DNA from: Streptomyces sp. GS7
GTDB lineage: Bacteria; Actinomycetota; Actinomycetes; Streptomycetales; Streptomycetaceae
Assembly (NCBI RefSeq): GCF_009834125.1
Contig: NZ_CP047146.1
Span: 3,837,501 to 3,901,500, forward strand
Direction of reading: 5' to 3'
Length of the DNA: 64,000 nt
Each line of letters begins with the position of its first letter. Positions within the stretch are counted from its first letter, which is position 1. Of the stretch, positions 16,627-24,653 are shown one piece after another. A program made the translations under genes and the position numbers. The notes under the pieces are model-generated. The model did not search any database and was not told the DNA's origin. It saw nothing but the letters and a program-made list of their open reading frames with translations.

Positions 16627-17514
16627 CTACTTGGCCGGGGCGTTGTCGTTGTCGAGAAGGCGTTTGGGGTGCATGCCGTCGACCATGCCCATGAACGGGG
16701 GGTGAATGCTGTAGCCAAGCATGCGACGGATGTCCTCGGACACCGCCTGGACGGTGTCGCGGCTGGTGGACAGGGTGAATGCCTCCTGAGGACGCAGCCA
16801 GGGCCGGCAGTACTGAGCGGTGAGAGCAAGGCGGGGAAGGCTGGAGGTGTTGGCGCCTCCGCTGTGCCAGAGGGTGCCGACGAAGAATACGCACGAGCCG
16901 GGCGGCATTTCGGCCGCGATCCGTGGGTCCTGGTCGGTGGGGCGGCGCTTGTCCCCCCACCGGTTGCTGCCGGGCAGGAGGACAGTCGTGCCGTTGTCCG
17001 CGGTGAACGGGTCGATGGCCCAGATGGTGGCGGCGCCGAGCGGGTGGCGGGGGCGTGGGACGGGGTAGAGGCCGTCGTCGGGGTGCAGCAGTTGCGCGTC
17101 CTCGCCGGGAAGAATGTTGATGACCTGCAGTTGGGAGAGCAGGTAGTTGGGTTCGAACAGTCGGTCCAGCAGTGCCAGGATGCGTGGATGGTCGATGAGC
17201 CGGTCGCAGGCGCGGGTTTTGTTGAGCAGGCTGTAGACCCGCTGGGTGCGGTGGCCTTCAAATGCGTTGCGGCCGGTGCGGCTGAGCAGGGAGGCAACTG
17301 CTTCCTGGATCTGGTGGCATTCGGTCGGGGTGAGCAGGTTCTCCAAGATGACGTAGCCATCACGTGCGACTGCGGCGAGATCGGACTCAACCGTTGCGGG
17401 ATCGAAGGCGGCGCCCGCGCTGGGGGTGGTGCGGTGTGTACGGGCCAGGTCGCCGGTGAGGTCTTCCAGGGTCTCGACTTGGTGCTCGGGTCCGAGCGAC
17501 GGTCGGGCGGACAT
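16627..17514 (-). CDS. Phytanoyl-CoA dioxygenase (PhyH) family protein
   Basis: A 295-residue Fe(II)/2-oxoglutarate dioxygenase. The N-terminal part is DLAAVARDGYVILENLLTP. The iron-binding HxD is in AQLLHPDDGLY, and the distal His is in GTLWHSGGANTSS, followed by a jelly-roll strand. The end, HPPFMGMVDGMHPKRLL, matches the family, so the protein is essentially complete although recombinase sequence begins nine bases beyond. The ATG at 17514 is preceded by AAGGGG. It lies 14 bases after the TetR gene on the same strand and is probably co-transcribed with it. The substrate is unknown; such enzymes often hydroxylate small metabolites. Confidence 0.85.
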   Translation of the reverse strand: MSARPSLGPEHQVETLEDLTGDLARTHRTTPSAGAAFDPATVESDLAAVARDGYVILENLLTPTECHQIQEAVASLLSRTGRNAFEGHRTQRVYSLLNKTRACDRLIDHPRILALLDRLFEPNYLLSQLQVINILPGEDAQLLHPDDGLYPVPRPRHPLGAATIWAIDPFTADNGTTVLLPGSNRWGDKRRPTDQDPRIAAEMPPGSCVFFVGTLWHSGGANTSSLPRLALTAQYCRPWLRPQEAFTLSTSRDTVQAVSEDIRRMLGYSIHPPFMGMVDGMHPKRLLDNDNAPAK

Positions 17515-17528
17515 GGGGAAGCCCCTTT

Positions 17529-18125
17529 TCAGGTGGTGGCGGGCAGGCCCACGGCACCGGCGACAAACGCCCATAGCTGGGTGGCGGCAGCGGTGGCGGG
17601 CGGACGTGGAGTGCGGGTGAGCGCGACCGAGACCAGGGCGGTGGTTCCGCTGAGCACGGCAGCGGCCAGCAGTTCTGGATCACGGTCGGCGGGAAGCTCA
17701 CCGCAGCCTTGGGCATGGGCGATGTTGCGCGCGCCCAGTTCGATCAGACGGGACAGTTGGCCCGTGTGGCAGGCGGCTACGTCGCCGTCGCCGGCCAGGC
17801 CGCCGAGGATCATCGGGGCAAGCGGCTCGGCATACAGGAAGTCGACCCAGTCACGTACCCGCAGCTGTTCCCGCTCGGCCCAGGTCGCAGCGTCGTATTC
17901 GCGCACCGCGCAGGCACCGTCGAGTCGCTCATAGAGGGCATAGACCACCGCGATGAGCAGACCGCTGCGGGTGCCGAAGTAACGGTAGGGCAGTCCCGTG
18001 CTGACCCCAGCCCGCCGGGCGACGGCAGCTACCTCCAACACACCGCTGTCGGCTAGTTCTTCGGCGGCGGCGCGCAGCAGTTTGTTCCGCGAGGCGGCGC
18101 CCCGAGACGGTGACGGTGTGTTCAT
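17529..18125 (-). CDS. TetR family transcriptional regulator
   Basis: A 198-residue regulator. The N-terminal HTH is SRNKLLRAAAEELADSGVLE then VAAVARRAGVSTGLPYRYFG, typical of TetR. The remaining helical ligand domain is divergent and carries an unusually Ala/Thr-rich end. The ATG at 18125 has no Shine-Dalgarno, and the predicted promoter places the transcript start next to it, so it may be leaderless. It precedes the PhyH dioxygenase in the same operon and probably controls it together with itself through the palindrome at its start. Confidence 0.85.
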   Translation of the reverse strand: MNTPSPSRGAASRNKLLRAAAEELADSGVLEVAAVARRAGVSTGLPYRYFGTRSGLLIAVVYALYERLDGACAVREYDAATWAEREQLRVRDWVDFLYAEPLAPMILGGLAGDGDVAACHTGQLSRLIELGARNIAHAQGCGELPADRDPELLAAAVLSGTTALVSVALTRTPRPPATAAATQLWAFVAGAVGLPATT

Positions 18126-18134
18126 GCCAGGAGA

Positions 18135-18154
18135 TTGAGGTGAGCTCAACTCAA
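18135..18154. promoter_or_regulatory. Palindromic operator of the TetR/PhyH operon
   Basis: A 20-bp near-perfect palindrome: TTGAG at each outer end, TGAGCTCA at the centre and one mismatched pair. On the minus strand TTGACT (18157-18162) followed after 17 bases by TCAATC gives a plausible promoter, with this palindrome as its spacer. TetR binding here would block RNA polymerase. Confidence 0.6.
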
Positions 18155-18410
18155 CAGTCAAGGTATCCCAGATCAGCCGCCGAGCGGCCGTCACGGTCCT
18201 TCAGGATGCCGACTCCGCCGCACCGTCCGGATTCGACCGCGTAGCCTGCGCATCGGGTGCGGTACCTGCTCCTGGGACCGATTGTGGCTACAGACCGGCT
18301 GCCGGGTCGTCCGTGGCCGCGGTCCGCAGCGGGTGGTGGCCCTTCTCGTCGAGCTGGGCGAGTTTCGCTTTCGTGGTCGACGGTGGTGGAGCCGTAGGTG
18401 CGCCGGTGGT
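18155..18410. other. Intergenic, no supported gene
   Basis: Apart from the TTGACT -35-like element at 18157-18162, I see no coding or regulatory signal. The right part may hold degraded N-terminal codons of the AbiEii-like fragment. Confidence 0.3.
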
Positions 18411-18960
18411 GTCCCCCTCGTCGACGAGCACGGCGTCCCGGTCGCGGTCCGACGTCATCGGCACCAAGGTCCGCGCCCTAGCCGACCGCGGCGCCGTCCG
18501 GGACCTCATCGACGTGCACGCGGCCGCCGAACACCGCACCCGCCGGGAACTCGAGCAGCTCGGCGAACGCCACGGGCGCGACGCCTTCCGCTTCGGTGAT
18601 CTGCGCGACCGGCTCGCTGGCGCCGAGCGGTACGACGACGAGGAGTTCGCCGCCTACGGCCTCACTCAGAACGCCATCGCCGAACTCAGAGGCTGGGCCC
18701 AGCAATGGGCGAGCGACCTGGACGAGCGGCTGGTCAGACGAGTACGAGGTCTGACCTGCCCGACGCGTCGCACTGCAGATCGCCGGTGTGTGGATCCACT
18801 GCGGAAGATGGGCGGTGTTGGGCCTGGCTCCGGTCGGCATCTCCTCGGCCTCCGTAGCACCGTGGCCAGCCAGTCGACAGAACGGCGTCGAGGGTATTGT
18901 CGCCCTCTTCACGAAGCTATCGACTTCCCGCCCTCACTCGTCGTGGTGGCAGCTGCATAG
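18411..18960 (+). pseudogene. AbiEii-type nucleotidyltransferase toxin, C-terminal fragment
   Basis: The frame reads RSDVIGTKVRALADRGAVRD then LIDVHAAAEHRTRRELEQLG and YDDEEFAAYGLTQNAIAELR. This matches the conserved C-terminal helical region of AbiEii/nucleotidyltransferase toxins, where DxVGTKxRAL...RDFIDVHA is diagnostic. The N-terminal GSxxLxxx and DxD polymerase-beta motifs are missing, so it cannot be active. After about 18780 the frame continues with no recognisable similarity. No AbiEi antitoxin gene is adjacent. Confidence 0.65.
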
Positions 18961-19142
18961 GTGATTTCGACTACTGGTCCGGTGGCCGTGCCCAAGGAGC
19001 GAGGCGTTGACCGAGCGCTACGTCTTCCCTTCAGTACCTCAGATTTGTGCGTGCACGCTCTCCAGCTGTTCCCCAGCGATGAGGCAGGACACTTTCCTCG
19101 CAGTGGGCGTGATTTCTTCTCGCTACGTGCACATGAGGCGAG
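18961..19142. other. No supported gene
   Basis: A short stretch joins the AbiEii-like fragment to the STAND fragment. I see no reading frame with a start or motif. Confidence 0.3.
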
Positions 19143-19817
19143 GTGGTGCGTGTCCATTGCCGCGGGGATGCTCGTAATTCCCTAAAGGTTCCGGGGGCTT
19201 GGGGGTGGGCGAGATCGTGGGTCTTCCTGGGACTCCTGTGGGGACTCGGGATCGGCCTCGTGTCCGGGTTCGAGGCCCCTGTCGACGTCCGGTCTGCGGT
19301 CAGTCCCTCCGACGTGCTGCGCAGCATCCGCCGGACGGTGTTCTTCCAATTGCTCGTGTGGTCGGTCGTCGTCGGTTGTGGAGGCGGTCTCCTTGCCGGG
19401 TTCGGCGGCGGGTACGTGGCGGAGGTTGTCGGGAGGCTTTGGCACTCGTGGGGATTCCTCGGCGCGATGCCGTTCGAGTTCGGGAGCGTGCTGGGGACCG
19501 GCCTGGTCAACGGGGTCGTGTTCGGGTTCATGGCCGGAGTCATGTTCGGGATCGCATACGTGCTCAGTCTGACCGCCTGGGGGCAGTGGGTGGTCCTGAT
19601 CCGGATCTGGCTGCCGCTGAGGGGGCGGCTGCCATGGGCCGTGCACGCGTTTCTGGACGACGCCTACCAGCGGGGGGTACTGCGGCAGGCCGGCGCCGTC
19701 TACCAGTTCCGCCATGCGCGACTGCAGGGCCATCTGACGCACGTCGCGGAGGCGGCGGGGCGCGGGGGCGGTCGGCGGTGCCGGGGGGAGGCGATGGGGA
19801 CGTCTGGGCGTTGCTGA
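19143..19817 (+). pseudogene. STAND/NACHT NTPase, membrane C-terminal fragment
   Basis: A 224-codon frame with several membrane helices (WVFLGLLWGLGIGLVSGF, FFQLLVWSVVVGCGGGLLAG, FGFMAGVMFGIAYVLSL). It is followed by LPWAVHAFLDDAYQRGVLRQ and AGAVYQFRHARLQGHLT. This LRQAGAVYQFRHARLQ ending is typical of Streptomyces NACHT-type STAND NTPases with a multi-TM C-terminus. The P-loop, NACHT and N-terminal effector domains are absent, and no start codon with a ribosome site is seen. Intact relatives are proposed immune sensors; this copy is only the tail. Confidence 0.65.
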
Positions 19818-19845
19818 GGTCAGTGCCTGCGGGCTGCTACTTCTG

Positions 19846-19891
19846 GCTCAGCGGGTCGGTCAGCCCTTGCTCAGCGGGTCGGTCAGCCCTT
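19846..19891. repeat. Perfect 23-bp tandem duplication
   Basis: Two adjacent identical 23-base units at 19846-19868 and 19869-19891, each starting GCTCAGCGGG. They lie just after the STAND fragment in non-coding sequence. Confidence 0.9.
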
Positions 19892-20109
19892 GGGGAGCGT
19901 GCCGGTGTGGGTCGCAGGAGGCGGGGTGAATCTGGCCGCCGGAGTGTCGGTCGGGTCGTGCCGGTCGGCTGGCGGGTCAGTGGAGCTGCCGTCCATGCTC
20001 GCCACGTAATGCTTTTCGTCCGCAGCCTGTCGTGTTCCAGCAAGTGCGTAGTTCAGTGGCCGAGGGGTGGTTGAGATTGCGGCCAAACGCGGACCGATGC
20101 CCGCCCGCC

Positions 20110-20497
20110 GACCACGTCCACTACGACCAGGTCGCACAGATCGACCTGCCGTCCTGGAGCCGCGGCCATGTCACCCTCGTCGGCGACGCCTGCCGGGCGG
20201 TCTCCCTCCTCGCCGGCCAAGGCGCCTCCCCGGCCATCGCCGGCGCCTACCTCCTGGCCCAACGCCTCGACCGGGATGCCACGGTCGGGACCGCAACTGG
20301 ACCACTACGAGCGGTCCTGGCGGCCGGTCGTCGCGGACCGGCAGCGCACCGCACGGAACGCCGCCCGCTGGTTCGTCCCCCACTCCGCCCGGCAGCTCCA
20401 CGTCCGCCGCGCGGTGCTCAGGGCGACGAGCCTTCCGGTCATCGACCGGTACGTCGGAAAGACCCTCGCGGGAAAGCCGAGCACCCTGCCCCTGTGA
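20110..20497 (+). pseudogene. FAD-dependent monooxygenase, C-terminal fragment with frameshift
   Basis: The first frame reads HVHYDQVAQIDLPSWSRGHV then TLVGDACRAVSLLAGQGASP and AIAGAYLLAQRL, the FAD-binding GD motif of PHBH-like hydroxylases. Near 20280 the frame shifts, and the end appears in another frame: LDHYERSWRPVVADRQRTAR then RYVGKTLAGKPSTLPL. The N-terminal FAD GxGxxG domain is missing. It is non-functional. Confidence 0.75.
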
Positions 20498-20566
20498 GTA
20501 CAGCAGCCGGCCGACGACGACTGCCGCCGCCGACTCGGCGGTTTCGTGGGAAGGGAAAGACACCCG

Positions 20567-21394
20567 TCAGCTCTCACGACGGAGGAAGTCGCGAGCGCCG
20601 CGCAGTGTGGTGCGCAAGGAGCGTTGCGTCCGAGTGCTGTCCAAGCGGACGTCCAGCGCCCCCGGGAAGCCGGTGCCGGCGCGGCTTCCGGCGGTCAGCA
20701 TGGCGACGTCCAGGCCGTCGCGGTCGGCGATCAGGACACCGAGTTCATGTCGGCTGACGGCATCGGACCCGGCGAGGTGGCAGACGCCCGCGTGGCCGGA
20801 GGCGGCCAGCTCAAGAATGGCCCGGGCGAGGTCGGCGACGTGAACGGGGCACCGGACGTCATCGGTGAACAGCACGCCATGGCGTCGCCCGGCGGCCAGA
20901 TCGTGGACGAACGCCTCGTGCACGGAGCCACCGTCGCCGATGATCAGCGAGGTGCGAGCGATGACGGCGGCCGGGGCGAACAGGCGGATCGCGGTCTCGG
21001 CCGCCGCCTTCGCAGCCCCGTAGGGGGTGACCGGATCGGGCACGGCGGACTCGCCGTAGTGGACGTCGGAGCCGGAGAAGACGGCGTCACTGGATACGTG
21101 CACCAGCCGGGATCCGTGCCGCGCGGCGGCCATCGCCAGGCAGATCGCTCCCTCGGCCGTGGTGGCCCAGTCGGCCTTGCGGTACGCCGCATTGATGACG
21201 ACGTCCGGCCGGGCCTTCCCGAGCGTCGGCGCGATCTCCTCCCCGCGACGCAGGTCCAAGGGCAGCCAGCGGATCCCGGGGAGGTCACCGGCGCGGGTCG
21301 CGAAGGTCGCCGTCACGGCGTGCCCGTCCGCCCACGCCTGCCGAGCCAACTCGCGGCCCAGGAAACCGCTTCCGCCTACGATCAGGATGTTCAC
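20567..21394 (-). CDS. SDR / dTDP-4-dehydrorhamnose reductase-like NAD(P)-dependent epimerase
   Basis: A 275-residue extended short-chain dehydrogenase. The N-terminal VNILIVGGSGFLGRELA carries the GxxGxxG nucleotide site. Further on are VVINAAYRKADW, LVHVSSDAVFSGS and DPVTPYGAAKAAAE with the catalytic YxxxK, then RTSLIIGDGG and the substrate region VRCPVHVADLARAIL. This layout is like RmlD-type sugar nucleotide reductases. A lone copy may act on a non-sugar substrate. The GTG at 21394 is chosen because the Rossmann motif starts there; the ribosome site is weak. It is divergent from the SRAP gene. Confidence 0.8.
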   Translation of the reverse strand: MNILIVGGSGFLGRELARQAWADGHAVTATFATRAGDLPGIRWLPLDLRRGEEIAPTLGKARPDVVINAAYRKADWATTAEGAICLAMAAARHGSRLVHVSSDAVFSGSDVHYGESAVPDPVTPYGAAKAAAETAIRLFAPAAVIARTSLIIGDGGSVHEAFVHDLAAGRRHGVLFTDDVRCPVHVADLARAILELAASGHAGVCHLAGSDAVSRHELGVLIADRDGLDVAMLTAGSRAGTGFPGALDVRLDSTRTQRSLRTTLRGARDFLRRES

Positions 21395-21521
21395 GAGGCG
21401 CCACGTTAGGGCCCCGCGCGGCGCTCCATGCGGGTTGCGACGGTTTTTTGCCAACGGCGGCCCACACACCGTTCCGCGGAGCGTGCCGCCGCCGACGGCC
21501 GCCGCATGGCAGGGTGGGGGT

Positions 21522-22265
21522 ATGTGCGGCCGATACGTCTCCACCCGCCGCCCGCAGGACCTTGCGGGCATGTTCGACGTCGCTTCCTGGGACCCTGCCC
21601 AGGCGCTCGCCCCGAACTGGAACGTGGCTCCGACCAACGACGTGTGGTCGGTCCTCGAACGCGTCGCGCGTGACACCGGCGAGATCACCCGGCAGCTGCG
21701 ACCGCTGCGCTGGGGCCTGGTGCCGTCCTGGGCGAAGAGCCTGAACGTCGGCGCGAGAATGATCAACGCCAGGGTCGAGACCGTCGCGGAGAAGCCGGCC
21801 TACCGCCGGGCCTTCGCCAAGCGCCGCTGCCTCCTGCCGGCCGACGGCTTCTACGAATGGCAGGCCCTCGCGGCAACCGAGACGTCCAAGGCCCGCAAGC
21901 AGCCGTACTTCATCAGCCCCGAGGACGGCCAGGTCATGGCGCTCGCCGGCCTCTACGAGTACTGGCGCGACCCCGACATCGCCGACGACGACGCGCCAGG
22001 GGCATGGTGGACGACCTGCACGATCATCACGACCGAAGCCAGCGACGCCGCCGGACGCGTCCACCCCCGCATGCCGCTGGCCATCGCCCCCGCCGACTGG
22101 AGCGCCTGGCTCGACCCCGCCCACCACAACGCCGACGAACTCCGCGCCCTGCTGGCCGCCCCCGCCGCCGGCCACCTGAACACCCGAGCGGTGTCCACCG
22201 CGGTCAACAACGTTCGCAACAACGGCCCGCAGCTCCTGGACGCCGCCGCCGACGACCACGCCTGA
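21522..22265 (+). CDS. SRAP domain protein (SOS response-associated peptidase, YedK/HMCES)
   Basis: A 247-residue SRAP protein, complete from MCGRY onward. Cys2, which becomes the N-terminal residue after Met removal, forms the thiazolidine cross-link with abasic sites in single-stranded DNA. Other conserved elements are NVAPTN, RWGLVPSWAKS, INARVETVAEKPAYRRAF, GFYEW (active-site Glu) and HPRMPLAI (active-site His). It shields abasic sites during replication. The ATG at 21522 is fixed by the conserved MCGR start; GGGTGGGGG lies just upstream. It is probably monocistronic. Confidence 0.95.
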   Translation: MCGRYVSTRRPQDLAGMFDVASWDPAQALAPNWNVAPTNDVWSVLERVARDTGEITRQLRPLRWGLVPSWAKSLNVGARMINARVETVAEKPAYRRAFAKRRCLLPADGFYEWQALAATETSKARKQPYFISPEDGQVMALAGLYEYWRDPDIADDDAPGAWWTTCTIITTEASDAAGRVHPRMPLAIAPADWSAWLDPAHHNADELRALLAAPAAGHLNTRAVSTAVNNVRNNGPQLLDAAADDHA

Positions 22266-22326
22266 GGCCGGCCGGCAGGCTCAGCTGCGTTGCGCACCGG
22301 CGAGTTGGCCCCGTGAGCCGGTCGGT

Positions 22327-22758
22327 TCACGGTGCCGGACGCAAGATCATCAAGTTCTCCGGGTCCGGGACGGGCGCGAAGCCGACCTTCGCGTAGACCT
22401 CGTGAGCGTCGCGCGTGGCGAGCAGAACCCGCTTGAGCTTGTAGGGGGCGAGGTGATCGCGCACCGCGCCGGCCAGCCGGGTTCCGAGGCCCTTGCCACG
22501 GTGCTCAGGAGCGACATACACATCGCACAGCCAGGCAAAGGTGGCCCGGTCGGTGACGACGCGGGCGTAGGCGACTTGGGAGCCCACGGAGTCGTAGATG
22601 CCGAAGTTCACCGAGCCGCGTATCGACTGCTCGACCGTTTCCCGGCTGCGTCCCAGTGCCCAGAACGCATCAGTCGAGAGCCAGCGGTGCACGAGGGCGA
22701 CATCGAGACGATCCGGGTCCATGGAGAGTTCGTAGCCGTCTTCCCTGCTTCTGATCAC
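22327..22758 (-). CDS. GNAT family N-acetyltransferase
   Basis: A 143-residue GNAT enzyme. The N-terminus reads DPDRLDVALVHRWLSTDAFW. The acetyl-CoA-binding core is FAWLCDVYVAPEHRGKGLGT, with the R/Q-x-x-G-x-G/A loop HRGKGLG. The C-terminus is YAKVGFAPVPDPENLMI. The acceptor amine is unknown. The GTG at 22758 keeps the conserved EDGYELSMDPDRLD region; the ATG at 22722 is an alternative. No strong ribosome site is visible for either. The gene precedes nothing obvious and follows the LysE gene on the same strand after about 70 bases. Confidence 0.8.
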   Translation of the reverse strand: MIRSREDGYELSMDPDRLDVALVHRWLSTDAFWALGRSRETVEQSIRGSVNFGIYDSVGSQVAYARVVTDRATFAWLCDVYVAPEHRGKGLGTRLAGAVRDHLAPYKLKRVLLATRDAHEVYAKVGFAPVPDPENLMILRPAP

Positions 22759-22829
22759 GAAGAAGCAGCGTAGTGACGCGGATTGGTTTTTCCAAGTGCG
22801 AACTTGGAAAAGGCAAGTAGCACGCCAGG

Positions 22830-23477
22830 TCAGTCCTTGCGGCCTGTGGCGGCGACGGTGACACCGAGGCCGATCATGGCCAGCCCGCCGAGGCCGCCAA
22901 CCAGGGAAAGCCGGCGGGGCGAGCGGGCGAACCAGTCCCGTGCGGTGGCCGCGGCCAGTCCCCACGCACTGTCGGAGGCCACGGCGATGATGTTGAAGAC
23001 CAGCCCGAGCAACAGCATCTGCGCCGTGACGTGCCCTTGGCCGCGGTCGACGAACTGCGGCAGCACGGCCGCGAAGAACACCATGGTCTTGGGGTTCGCC
23101 ACACCGACCGCGAAACCCTCCCACAGCGTACGCAGGCTGCCCCGCGCCGCCTTGTCGGCGGTGAACGCGGCCTGGAACGAGCCGCGTTCACGCCACGCCC
23201 TGACGCCGAGACACACGAGGTAGGCGGCGCCGGCCAGTTTGAGCACGGTGAAGACGACGACGGAGCGTTCCACGACGGCCCCGACTCCCAGTGCCACGGC
23301 CACGATGAGCACATAGGCTCCCAAGGTGTTCCCCACGACGGTGGTCAGCGCGGCGCGGCGCCCTTGTGCCAGCGCGCGCCCGACGACGAAGAGGACGCTG
23401 GGCCCGGGAATCACGATCAGCAGGAATGACATGGCCGCAAAGGCGAGCAGGCGGTCAGCAGGCACCATGGTGTTCAT
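22830..23477 (-). CDS. LysE/RhtB family amino-acid exporter
   Basis: A 215-residue inner-membrane protein with about six helices. The first helix holds the family signature FLLIVIPGPSVLFVVGRALA then QGRRAALTTVVGNTLG. Later come VLKLAGAAYLVCLGVRAWR and GFAVGVANPKTMVFFAAVLP with the conserved NPK. It should export amino acids or related metabolites by proton exchange. The ATG at 23477 (MNTMVPADRLL) is used; the GTG-less upstream sequence gives no better option. Confidence 0.85.
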   Translation of the reverse strand: MNTMVPADRLLAFAAMSFLLIVIPGPSVLFVVGRALAQGRRAALTTVVGNTLGAYVLIVAVALGVGAVVERSVVVFTVLKLAGAAYLVCLGVRAWRERGSFQAAFTADKAARGSLRTLWEGFAVGVANPKTMVFFAAVLPQFVDRGQGHVTAQMLLLGLVFNIIAVASDSAWGLAAATARDWFARSPRRLSLVGGLGGLAMIGLGVTVAATGRKD

Positions 23478-23623
23478 GTAAGCACGCACACGGTGCGCAT
23501 CTCATGCCGTTTTCCCGCCCGGGGCGCAGCGCCCGTGACCCTGCGCCGCGCCTACGAGCACCGCCCTACCCACACCGCGGAGACGTCAACTCCGTTGCCC
23601 GCGCCGTAGCGTCGCCGCCATGA

Positions 23624-23835
23624 CCGGAATCCGTCGCGCTGCGCCCGGAACACGGCAGATTCCCGCTGGTCATGCTCTCGCCCGGATTCGGCACGCCGCG
23701 CACCGAACTGATCTGCCTCGCCGAGCAACTGGCCGGCCGCGGGTACGTCGTCGCGCTCGTCGACCACACCTACGAGAACTCGGGCACCACCTTTCCCGAC
23801 GGGCGGACGCTCACCTGCGCCGTGTGTGACAAGCC
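23624..23835 (+). pseudogene. Alpha/beta hydrolase (PAF-acetylhydrolase/chlorophyllase-like) fragment
   Basis: The frame reads ESVALRPEHGRFPLVMLSPG then FGTPRTELICLAEQLAGRGY and VVALVDHTYENSGTTFPDGR. This is the oxyanion-loop region of secreted PAF-acetylhydrolase-like enzymes. There is no start codon, and the nucleophile region is missing because the similarity ends just before a terminator hairpin. It is a short remnant. Confidence 0.7.
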
Positions 23836-23887
23836 CCCCGCTCGGAAGTCACCTTCCACTCCTGATCTGATGCCCCGCAGTGGTGCC

Positions 23888-23924
23888 CCGCGTCCTCGTA
23901 CGAGTCGAACGTACGAGGACGCGG
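23888..23924 (-). terminator. Hairpin terminator of the DinB gene
   Basis: A perfect 15-bp stem, CCGCGTCCTCGTACG and its complement, with a 7-base loop. It is 30 bases past the stop of the DinB-family gene on the minus strand. Confidence 0.75.
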
Positions 23925-23953
23925 TGGGGCAACAACCCTGCCCCGCCGGCCAG

Positions 23954-24523
23954 TCAGCCCATGCTCTTGGCGCCGTCCAGGGACTCGCGGATGATGTCGG
24001 CGTGGCCGGCGTGCTGGGCGGTTTCGGCGATGACGTGCATCACCACCCGGCGCACCGTCCAACGTGCCCCCGCTTCGAACCACGGGGCCTTCGGCAGCGG
24101 CTGGGTGGCGTTCAGGTCGGGCAGGGTGGCGACCAACTCGTCTGTCCGGCGGGCCACTTCGGCGTAGTCGGCCAGCACACCGGCCAGCGTCTCGGTGGGC
24201 AGCAGGCGGAACTCGTCGGCCCGGCGGGCCCAGTCCTCCTCGGTCATGGCGGTGAAGTCGCCCATCGCGGACGGGCCCTCCAGGACGAAGTCCCCCCAGT
24301 GCCGCTCGACCGAGGTGACGTGCTTGATCAGACCGCCCAGGCACAGCTCGCTGGCCGTGGTCCGCTGCCGGGCCTGGTCGTCGGTGAGGTCGCGGGTGGT
24401 GAAGCGCAGGAACCGCCGCTGGTGGGCCAGCAACGCCAGCAGGTCGGCACGCTCACCGGTGGCGGCCGGAGCGTCGGCCGGGTCGCGGTCGGTGGATTCC
24501 GTGCCGGTGATGATCTCGCTCAT
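23954..24523 (-). CDS. DinB family protein (DUF664-like)
   Basis: A 189-residue four-helix-bundle DinB/YfiT-type protein. The core is DLLALLAHQRRFLRFTTRDL, LGGLIKHVTSVERHWGDFVL and VVMHVIAETAQHAGHADIIR. The His residues of the first and third elements (IKHV, HVIAETAQHAGH) fit the metal-binding triad. Members act as thiol-dependent transferases or hydrolases in mycothiol-using actinobacteria. It is transcribed divergently from the WYL regulator at 24654. That pairing is common in Streptomyces and suggests the regulator controls it. A signal-free acidic N-terminus precedes the domain. Confidence 0.85.
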   Translation of the reverse strand: MSEIITGTESTDRDPADAPAATGERADLLALLAHQRRFLRFTTRDLTDDQARQRTTASELCLGGLIKHVTSVERHWGDFVLEGPSAMGDFTAMTEEDWARRADEFRLLPTETLAGVLADYAEVARRTDELVATLPDLNATQPLPKAPWFEAGARWTVRRVVMHVIAETAQHAGHADIIRESLDGAKSMG

Positions 24524-24653
24524 GGTCTCCGTCTTCCCTTGGTTCCGTGCCGTCGGCGTCTCGTGCCGTCGGCGTCCCTGTTCCGTCGGTCAGGGATGAC
24601 GTTAGGAGCCATAGCGGTCACTTTCTGACCTGAATACGGGGAGAATCAAGGAC

